A stretch of DNA of 8,274 nucleotides. It comes from an uncultured Verrucomicrobiota bacterium. Its GTDB lineage: Bacteria; Verrucomicrobiota; Verrucomicrobiia; Chthoniobacterales; SZAS-18. Where the stretch lies: NCBI GenBank assembly GCA_937873255.1, contig CALMVM010000050.1:1-8274 (forward strand), given 5' to 3'. The first letter of the stretch is position 1. The number at the start of each line of letters is the position of its first letter. Both the position numbers and the translations under genes were made by a program. The notes below the pieces were generated by a model, which did not search any database, was not told where the DNA came from, and saw only the letters and a list, made by a program, of their open reading frames with translations. This document shows, piece after piece, positions 1 to 4,968 of this stretch.

Positions 1-1064
1 CGCTGTGGAAGCGCAACCGCGTGCGGATCGCCGGCGCGCGGCGGCAGAGCGCGGAGGCGCTGTTCGGGGTGTTGCGCGCGCGGCATACGCTCTACCGGGA
101 GGTGCTGGTGTGGAGCCTCGTGGGACTGACGCAGATTTTCGCGGTCAGCTTCAACGCCGGGGTGCTCGGGGCGATGACGGCGCGGCACCTGTTCCACGAC
201 CTGGACTTCGGCTGGGAATCGACGTGGCTGAACGCGGGGCAGGTGTCGTCGGCGACGCGGACCATTGCCGCGCCGTGGTCGTGGCTAGTCAAGCCCGGTT
301 ATCCCGACGCCGCGCAGGTCACCGGCAGCCAGAACCGCAAGCGCGACAGCGGCCGGCTCACCAGCGAAAGCCTCAAGTCGTGGAGCCAGTTCCTTTTCGG
401 CGTGGTGATCGTCTACGGGCTCTTGCCGCGCCTTTTATTGATGGCGCTGGCCGCCCGCGCGGGACGCTCGACCTTGAGGAAACTCGCCTTCGGCGACGGC
501 CGTTCCGCGCTGACGCTGGGCCGGCTGCTCACGCCGACGGTGCAGACCTACGGCGTGACACCCGTCGCCGCGTTGCCCATCGCCGGGTCGCCTATCCCAT
601 CCGCCGCCCCACCGTCCCGGCAATCAACGCCGCTCGTCACGCCGAAACGCGCCACCCCGCAGGGGCTGCTCGTGTTGAACCTGACCGGTTGCCCCTTCGA
701 CGCTCCCGCCGCCGCCACTGCCAGCGGACGCGCGAGCAATGCAGCCGCCGCGTCCGTCTTCGAGGCCGACCCCGCCGACGAGGAAGCGGAGCAACGCGCC
801 TACGCGACGTTGGGCGCGCGGGCCGCCGACGCGCCGGACGCGGAGGTGTTCGCGCTGCTGGCATCGTGGGTGCCGCCGATGATCGCCACGCAACTCTCGC
901 TCGACGAGTTGCGCGGCGCCGTCGGCCCGGGGCGATTGGTGACGCTCGTGCTCGTCGGCAAGCCCGCGCCGGACGGCACGTTCAAGGTCGTGCGGCCGAC
1001 GGACCGGGAGTTGTGGATCAAGGCCGTGCAGACGCGCGGGGATGCGTTCCTGGCGCTGCCGTGA
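1..1064 (+). CDS. DUF2868 family membrane protein, 5'-truncated by window edge
   Basis: The frame is open from the first complete codon (position 3) to TGA at 1062-1064, giving 353 visible residues; the true start lies to the left. A GTG at 21 is in frame, but coding-like sequence continues through it, so it is not taken as the start. Two hydrophobic segments are visible, at about residues 34-58 and 129-150; the second contains the YGLLPR motif that I associate with DUF2868 proteins. Between them lies an HDLDFGWEST-type stretch, also typical of the family. After a Pro/Ala-rich linker, the C-terminal part (about residues 260-353) looks like a soluble alpha/beta domain. DUF2868 has no established biochemical role. 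In other bacteria the gene commonly sits next to a DUF3482 GTPase gene, which is found here 555 nt downstream beyond a toxin-antitoxin pair. The family call rests on remembered motif patterns and context, not on a search. Confidence 0.82.
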   Translation, partial: LWKRNRVRIAGARRQSAEALFGVLRARHTLYREVLVWSLVGLTQIFAVSFNAGVLGAMTARHLFHDLDFGWESTWLNAGQVSSATRTIAAPWSWLVKPGYPDAAQVTGSQNRKRDSGRLTSESLKSWSQFLFGVVIVYGLLPRLLLMALAARAGRSTLRKLAFGDGRSALTLGRLLTPTVQTYGVTPVAALPIAGSPIPSAAPPSRQSTPLVTPKRATPQGLLVLNLTGCPFDAPAAATASGRASNAAAASVFEADPADEEAEQRAYATLGARAADAPDAEVFALLASWVPPMIATQLSLDELRGAVGPGRLVTLVLVGKPAPDGTFKVVRPTDRELWIKAVQTRGDAFLALP

Positions 1065-1066
1065 GA

Positions 1067-1095
1067 TTGACGGGCCGGACGGGAATCGTTACTTT
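1067..1095 (+). promoter_or_regulatory. Candidate sigma70-type promoter for the toxin-antitoxin pair
   Basis: TTGACG at 1067-1072 (five of six matches to the -35 consensus) and TACTTT at 1090-1095 (matching the most conserved first, second and last -10 positions) are separated by exactly 17 nt. The site begins two bases after the DUF2868 stop codon. Transcription would be expected to start near 1102, which is the A of the antitoxin ATG, so the transcript would have little or no leader. No convincing Shine-Dalgarno sequence precedes that ATG, which fits. In GC-rich genomes such matches are less frequent by chance, but this remains a pattern match without expression data. Confidence 0.4.
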
Positions 1096-1101
1096 TCGGC
1101 C

Positions 1102-1332
1102 ATGTCCATCGACCAACTGACCGCCGAGGCTTTGGCGCTGCCGCCGGAGGAGCGTGAAACTCTCGTGCAGACGCTTCAGGAAAGTCTTTCCAATGAGGAG
1201 GAGGAACATATGGATCCGGAATACCTGCATGAAATACAGCGTCGGGCTGAAGAGATGAGAGCAGGCGTCGTGCAAGGAATTCCGCACGAAGAAGTCATGC
1301 GAGAAGTGCAACGCATCATCGAATGCGATTGA
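1102..1332 (+). CDS. Antitoxin, addiction module component (TIGR02574-like)
   Basis: This 76-residue acidic protein matches the layout of the short 'addiction module protein' antitoxins that pair with RelE/ParE toxins. Its N-terminal part reads LTAEALALPPEERETLVQTL, a helix typical of the family, and a charged C-terminal helix (about residues 44-75) carries an AGVVQGIPHEEVM-like motif also characteristic of it. By family analogy it neutralises the toxin encoded next and probably represses its own operon. ATG 1102 is chosen because the family motif starts right there; the frame is open upstream to 1042, but that part overlaps the DUF2868 gene and looks non-coding. The last 10 nt overlap the toxin gene. 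GC content is lower than in the neighbours: 29 of 60 bases in 1201-1260, against 47 of 60 in 781-840. A second, in-frame ATG at 1210 has a strong ribosome-binding site, described separately. Confidence 0.85.
   Translation: MSIDQLTAEALALPPEERETLVQTLQESLSNEEEEHMDPEYLHEIQRRAEEMRAGVVQGIPHEEVMREVQRIIECD
1196..1212 (+). promoter_or_regulatory. Strong internal ribosome-binding site and in-frame ATG inside the antitoxin gene
   Basis: Tandem AGGAGG cores (1196-1201 and 1199-1204) lie five bases upstream of an ATG at 1210-1212, in the antitoxin frame. It is the best Shine-Dalgarno/start pair I see in the window, much better than that of the annotated antitoxin start. Initiation here would give a 40-residue C-terminal fragment beginning MDPEYLHEIQ. 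The caveat is that the purine run also encodes a Glu-Glu-Glu-Glu stretch, so the match may follow from amino acid sequence alone. Confidence 0.4.
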
Positions 1333-1619
1333 CCGACCATCCTGAAGCGCGGGCAGAACTACTGGAGGCCGCGCGGTTTTATCGACGGAGCGGCCCGGCG
1401 CTCGTCAAGCGTTTTCGTGACGAGATTGCTCATGCCATCGCAGCGATCCAGGAACATCCCGAGCGTTGGCGACTGGTTGCGGCCAATGTCCGTTGCTACC
1501 GACTGACACATTTTCCGTATACGATCCTGTATAGTGTGACGGCGGATGGCTTGGAGGGTTTCGCCTACAAACACCACAGCCGTCGCCCGGACTATTGGCG
1601 GGGGCGGCTGACCGATTGA
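1323..1619 (+). CDS. Type II toxin, RelE/ParE family
   Basis: The 98-residue basic protein has the RelE/ParE fold signature in order: an N-terminal strand (MRLTDHPEAR), two long helices (about residues 9-44) including the FRDEIAHAIAAIQEHPERW segment, then a beta-sheet with YRLTHFPYTILYSV and a C-terminal KHHSRRPDYWRGR tail. The HxxRRPxYW ending is common in the ParE-like branch that pairs with TIGR02574-type antitoxins. Members either cleave mRNA at ribosomes or inhibit gyrase; the sequence alone does not tell which. ATG 1323 overlaps the antitoxin end by 10 nt, so its translation is probably coupled to that of the antitoxin. The stop TGA at 1617-1619 shares its last base with the ATG of the GTPase gene. 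The full length and intact motifs suggest that it is functional. Confidence 0.9.
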   Translation: MRLTDHPEARAELLEAARFYRRSGPALVKRFRDEIAHAIAAIQEHPERWRLVAANVRCYRLTHFPYTILYSVTADGLEGFAYKHHSRRPDYWRGRLTD

Positions 1620-3088
1620 TGCCCACGCCGCCCGTCCCCAGTTTCGCCGTGCTCGGCGTGGTCAACGAGGGCAAGACCTCCGTCGTCGCCACGCTCAGCG
1701 AGGACCCCAACGTCACCCCTGACCCGACGCCGGGTGCCACCGCGCGTTGCGAGGCGTTCCCCATCAAGATCGACGGGCGCGAGGTGTTGCGCCTCTACGA
1801 TACGCCCGGATTCCAGAACTCCGTGCGCGCGCTGGCGTGGTTCCGCGAACAATCCAAGACCCAGCCGCCCGGCACGGACCTCCTGACGCTCTTTCGCAAG
1901 ACGCACGCGGCCAACCCGCACTTCGCCAACGAGTGCGAACTCTTCCGCCCCATCGTCGAGGAAAACGCGGGTATCCTCTACGTCGTGGACGGCTCCTCGC
2001 CCATCGGCCAGAACTACCGCGCCGAGATGGAGATGCTCTGGCTCTCGGGTCGGCCGCGCATGGCGCTCATCAACCACAAGGACGCCGACGACGACTACAC
2101 CGCCGCGTGGGAGACCGAACTGGGCAAGTTCTTCAACCTCAAGCGCCGTTTCAACGCCCACCGCGCCACGCAACGCGACCGTCTCGACCTCCTGCGCGCG
2201 CTCCAGCAGATCGACAGCCGGCCGGAATGGAAGTCCGGTTTCGAGACCGCCGTCGCGGCTTTCGAGCAACGCTGGGTCCAGCGCCGGCTCGACGCCGCGC
2301 GCACGGTGGTCCGCATGGCGGGCGACTGCCTCGGCTACGTCGAAAAAGCCAACTACGAACACGAGGCCGAGGTTCCCGGCATCAAGCGCCGGCTGGAGGT
2401 CGATTACCAGAAAAACGTCGTCGGCATCGAACGCCGCGCGCACGAGCGGCTGCTGACGATCTACGCGCATCCCGTCGCCCTCGAAGAACTCGCCGGGCTC
2501 GACGTGGGTCTCTTCCACGAGGCGACCTGGCAGACGCTCGGCCTGACGCGCGACCAACTCGTCTGGGCCGCGACGGCCGGGGGAGCCACGGCGGGCATCG
2601 CCATCGACGCGATGGCCGGTGGGCACACCCTGCTGGCGGGCACGGTCATCGGCGGTCTCCTTGGTGGGGCGGGGGCGTTCTTCGGCGGCAAGCGGTTGGG
2701 CGAGGTGACGTTCGACCTGCCGGGCGCGAGCCGGTTGCCCGCGTGGCTGGCCCCGCGCGGCAAGCTCGGCGGCCAGCAGCTCCAGGCGTCGTGCCGCAAC
2801 GTGGATTTCGTGTTCGTGCTGCTCGACCGGGCGCTGCTCCTGTACGCGGCGCTGGTCAACCGCGCGCACGCCCGGCGCGACGCGATCCGGCTCGGCGCAT
2901 CGGAGGACGGGGTCAAGGGATACACGCACGAATGGTCGCGCGAGGCACGCGGCGTGTGCCTTGAATTCGCGGCGTCCCGGCGCGACCGCTGGCGCAAGCT
3001 GCCGTGGAGCCGGCGCGGCAAGGAGGAGATCGAGGAAGCGTTTTTCCAGCAGGTCGACGGAGCGTTGCAGCGGATCGGCGAACGGTGA
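1619..3088 (+). CDS. Era-like GTPase with C-terminal DUF3482 region
   Basis: The 489-residue product carries a G domain in its first 200 residues: P-loop GVVNEGKT (13-20), a likely switch I Thr at 41 within PGATAR, DTPG (61-64) and NHKD (152-155, a variant of NKxD). The rest fits the DUF3482 region. It includes a Gly- and Ala-rich hydrophobic stretch (about 315-357) that could form a membrane-inserting hairpin, followed by Arg-rich helices. The protein probably binds and hydrolyses GTP at the inner membrane; its cellular task is unknown. ATG 1619 is chosen over an in-frame TTG at 1595 because it overlaps the toxin stop by one base (TGATG) and the conserved domain starts a few residues later; only a G-rich stretch at 1598-1608 resembles a ribosome-binding site. 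It is the usual genomic partner of DUF2868, here separated from it by the toxin-antitoxin pair. Confidence 0.88.
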   Translation: MPTPPVPSFAVLGVVNEGKTSVVATLSEDPNVTPDPTPGATARCEAFPIKIDGREVLRLYDTPGFQNSVRALAWFREQSKTQPPGTDLLTLFRKTHAANPHFANECELFRPIVEENAGILYVVDGSSPIGQNYRAEMEMLWLSGRPRMALINHKDADDDYTAAWETELGKFFNLKRRFNAHRATQRDRLDLLRALQQIDSRPEWKSGFETAVAAFEQRWVQRRLDAARTVVRMAGDCLGYVEKANYEHEAEVPGIKRRLEVDYQKNVVGIERRAHERLLTIYAHPVALEELAGLDVGLFHEATWQTLGLTRDQLVWAATAGGATAGIAIDAMAGGHTLLAGTVIGGLLGGAGAFFGGKRLGEVTFDLPGASRLPAWLAPRGKLGGQQLQASCRNVDFVFVLLDRALLLYAALVNRAHARRDAIRLGASEDGVKGYTHEWSREARGVCLEFAASRRDRWRKLPWSRRGKEEIEEAFFQQVDGALQRIGER

Positions 3089-3121
3089 ATGGTGACCGGT
3101 AATTTTGCCCCAAGCGCACCG

Positions 3122-4027
3122 ATGAATCTCCGCGTCCTTCTTCCGATCCTGTCGGGCTTGCTCCTGCTGCCGCTCGGGCTGTCCGCGCAGGAGAAAGACG
3201 ACACGCTCCGGCCGCTCTCGCCGGACGCCATGCCGACACCCACGCCGACGCCGGCCAACCCCGTGCCCGTCGCGTTGGGCAACGAGCTGACCGCGTTCGT
3301 GAAGGATGAACTCTCCGCCCAACAGCAGGACGACGCGGCGAAGGTCGCGCGGTTTTACGCGTTCCCGCTGGAAGACGAGGGCAGGCCGGTCGCGGCCGGC
3401 GAATTCCGGCGCGCGTGGAGCGACTACTCGCGGGCGTTCGGCCACCGCACGCTCGAAACGATGAACGTCCGTTTCCTGAGCTACGACGCCGCGACCGACG
3501 TGGCCGAACTCCAGCAGACCTTCGGCATCGAGACGCAGCCGCTCGGCCACGCCGACACGGAGCGTAAGTTGATCGTGCGCCAGTTGCGAGTCGTGCGCGC
3601 CGGCAAGCCCGCGCGGGCCGTCGACCGGCGGTTCACGGTGAAGGAATTCTGGACGTACGACACGCGGCTCTCGGAGCCCGACCATTTCCAGCCCGGCCAC
3701 CCGCCGACGCATCTGGCCGACGGCATTTCATACACCGGCGGCGTGCGCGAGGCGGTCAACGCGATCATCCGTCAGGACCGCGCCAATTATTACACGGCCG
3801 GCAAGGAAGGCCGCGACGCGGACGACGAAGCGTGCGCGTATTTCGACGATCCCACGCACCGCGACCTGCTCTACAAGGCGCGCCTCAAGCTCATCCCCGA
3901 CACGCCGGCCACGCTGGAGGCGATCCTGCACGGCACGCCGCGCGTGCGGGTGTCCTTCAGCGATAATCTGCGCGGCGAAAACCGCGACGGTTACCCGGTC
4001 CTCAACGTCGGCGTGCTCGACAAATGA
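3122..4027 (+). CDS. Secreted protein of unknown function with signal peptide
   Basis: I do not recognise a family with certainty. The 301-residue product starts with a textbook signal peptide: MNLR, a Leu-rich core (about residues 5-20) and probable cleavage after LSA (residue 22), so it should act outside the cytoplasm. A Pro/Thr linker (about 37-48) leads to a domain at about 52-180 whose helix-then-sheet pattern (FVKDELSAQQQDDAAKVARF, later AWSDY, then strands ending FTVKEFW) resembles NTF2/SnoaL-like folds; this is only a suggestion. The C-terminal third (about 205-300) shows no known motif. ATG 3122 is preferred to the in-frame ATG at 3089 because the signal peptide begins there; the 3089 start would add 11 polar residues. 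Neither has a clear ribosome-binding site. The gene follows the GTPase by 33 nt and overlaps the next gene by 4 nt (ATGA), so it is part of the same transcription unit. Confidence 0.75.
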   Translation: MNLRVLLPILSGLLLLPLGLSAQEKDDTLRPLSPDAMPTPTPTPANPVPVALGNELTAFVKDELSAQQQDDAAKVARFYAFPLEDEGRPVAAGEFRRAWSDYSRAFGHRTLETMNVRFLSYDAATDVAELQQTFGIETQPLGHADTERKLIVRQLRVVRAGKPARAVDRRFTVKEFWTYDTRLSEPDHFQPGHPPTHLADGISYTGGVREAVNAIIRQDRANYYTAGKEGRDADDEACAYFDDPTHRDLLYKARLKLIPDTPATLEAILHGTPRVRVSFSDNLRGENRDGYPVLNVGVLDK

Positions 4028-4514
4028 GGAACGCCCCGCGAACCTCCGGCATGCGCGTCCTCTCTCCGCTTTTCGTCGCCTGCGCGCTGCTGGCCACCGG
4101 TTGCGCCGGGCCGTCCGCACGGACCCCGGCGAACGCGGCTAGTTACCGCGTGATCTGGGACGCACGCCGCCCCGCCGAGAAAACCGCGCTGGCCGCCGTT
4201 GCCTCGCCGCCCGTGCGTGTGGGCGCGGGGGAAATCCGTGTGCGGACGGATTCGCAACGCGCCGAGGAAACCGGCCGGCGTTCCCGGAGTTCCGGGCGCG
4301 TTTGTCGCCGACGGCCCAACGCGGCGTCGTCGAACTGGTGACGCATGTCAGCGTGCTGGAAGCCGAGCGCAATAAAAAAGGCAAGCTCAAGGTCCACAAG
4401 CGGTTCATCGGCGCGCTGTTGCCGATCCGTCCCGGCGAGACGCTTCTCGTCAGCGGCCCGGCCGACCCGATCACGGTCGAGGTGCGGCTGGAGCCGACCG
4501 TCCAACCAAGGTAG
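4024..4514 (+). pseudogene. Small lipoprotein gene interrupted by an apparent 1-nt frameshift
   Basis: The first part reads from ATG 4024 (ATGA overlap with the preceding stop) or ATG 4051, and encodes a lipoprotein signal, MRVLSPLFVACALLATGC, with the Cys as acceptor. The following residues are plausible up to about RVRTDSQRAEE (codons ending 4269). Beyond that, this frame becomes Arg/Ser-rich and stops at 4339-4341. The -1 frame is then convincing: it reads NRPAFPEFRARLSPTAQRG and, further on, VSVLEAERNKKGKLKVHKRF up to TAG 4512-4514. One extra A in the AAA run at 4268-4270 would restore a single protein of about 163 residues. The sequence there is not a recognisable slippery heptamer, so programmed frameshifting is unlikely; a real mutation or a sequencing error fits better. 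The stop lies within the inverted repeat that follows, so the original C-terminus may also have been replaced. No known family was recognised. Confidence 0.65.
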
Positions 4515-4633
4515 GGATGGCTCTCCGAGCCGTCCGTAGATTTTCCGGCGAGGCACCGCGTGCGCACGTTGGTTTCCCAAGCCAATTCACGGACGGTTCG
4601 GAGAGCCATCCTTACGTTGGTTGGACGGTCGGC
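4493..4633. repeat. Inverted repeat, REPIN/BIME-like REP pair
   Basis: Two arms, 4493-4537 and 4589-4633, are reverse complements at 42 of 45 positions, around a 51-nt centre. Inside the left arm, GTAG (4511-4514) precedes a small hairpin: GGATGGCTC, loop TCC, GAGCCGTCC (4515-4535), with one G-T wobble. The right arm holds the same unit inverted: GTAA on the opposite strand (4612-4615) and a hairpin at 4591-4611, weakened by one mismatch and one wobble. A GTAG foot plus palindrome, arranged as an inverted pair, is the known anatomy of REP elements mobilised by RAYT transposases. A perfect 10-nt palindrome, CGTGCGCACG (4559-4568), sits at the very centre. The fold would make a long stem in RNA between the converging transcripts. 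No T-run follows on either strand, so it is not a classical intrinsic terminator. No target duplication was seen. Confidence 0.8.
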
Positions 4634-4668
4634 CACTGGCGCGGCCTGTTTGGAAAGCCGCCGGCCCG

Positions 4669-4875
4669 TTAGCCCCCTGGATGCGTGATGGATGGAGGGG
4701 GAGTGCTCATGACCCGAACCGGGCGGTCCTTGGATCGGTCGGTCGTCGTGGTGGTGGTATTGGTGGACGTAGCCGGGGGCGGGGTGGTGTGGCAACCACC
4801 GACGAACATAGCCGTCAGCAGCACGCCGACGGCTGCCACGGCGGTCAGCCGGGAAGAAAAGGGACGTGGTTTCAT
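4669..4875 (-). CDS. Tiny Thr-rich lipoprotein, 68 residues
   Basis: On the minus strand from ATG 4875-4873 to TAA at 4671-4669. The N-terminus is a lipoprotein signal: basic MKPRPFSSR, a hydrophobic core (about residues 10-25) and lipobox VGGC with Cys 28 as the lipid acceptor. The mature part of about 40 residues is disordered and low in complexity: Pro-rich, then a run of Thr, then Arg/Lys-containing and Pro/Ser-rich. No domain is recognisable; such proteins often act as envelope spacers or have no known task. No clear Shine-Dalgarno sequence precedes the start. It lies downstream of the kinase gene in the same direction (93-nt gap) but has its own candidate promoter, and it faces the rightward gene string across the inverted repeat. 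The signal and lipobox make it believable despite its size; a longer open frame on the opposite strand lacks any such features. Confidence 0.62.
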   Translation of the reverse strand: MKPRPFSSRLTAVAAVGVLLTAMFVGGCHTTPPPATSTNTTTTTTDRSKDRPVRVMSTPPPSITHPGG

Positions 4876-4910
4876 GAGGATCGTTTCAACGTGGACACGG
4901 AACGGCGGCG

Positions 4911-4940
4911 AGTGTAGGCGCTTCGGACCGTCGAACGCAA
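4911..4940 (-). promoter_or_regulatory. Candidate promoter for the small lipoprotein gene
   Basis: On the minus strand, TTGCGT (4940-4935) and TACACT (4916-4911) are separated by 18 nt. The -10 element matches four of six consensus bases including the key ones; the -35 matches only TTG. Transcription starting near 4904 would leave a leader of about 30 nt before the ATG at 4875. The site lies just after the kinase stop, in the only non-coding stretch available (4876-4968, 93 nt), where I see nothing else convincing. Confidence 0.3.
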
Positions 4941-4968
4941 GCCGCCAGAACGTCGAATTTTACGAACG

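Noticed and set aside
1592..3712. 706-residue open frame on the minus strand opposite the GTPase and secreted protein genes
   Set aside because: It is rich in Arg, Gly, Val and Glu without domain motifs, spans the boundary between two convincing genes and is explained by high GC depleting stop codons opposite real genes.
4264..4275. Programmed -1 frameshift in the lipoprotein gene
   Set aside because: The bases GAGGAAACC do not form an X XXY YYZ slippery heptamer and no stimulatory stem was seen just downstream, so mutation or sequencing error is preferred.
4538..4588. Centre of the inverted repeat as a CRISPR-like spacer or a small gene
   Set aside because: There is one copy only, with no direct repeats and no open frame; it contains just a short central palindrome and degenerate symmetry.
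4493..4633. Inverted repeat read as an intrinsic transcription terminator
   Set aside because: No T-run follows the stem on either strand and the arms are far longer than usual; REP-like anatomy explains it better, although it may still affect transcript ends.
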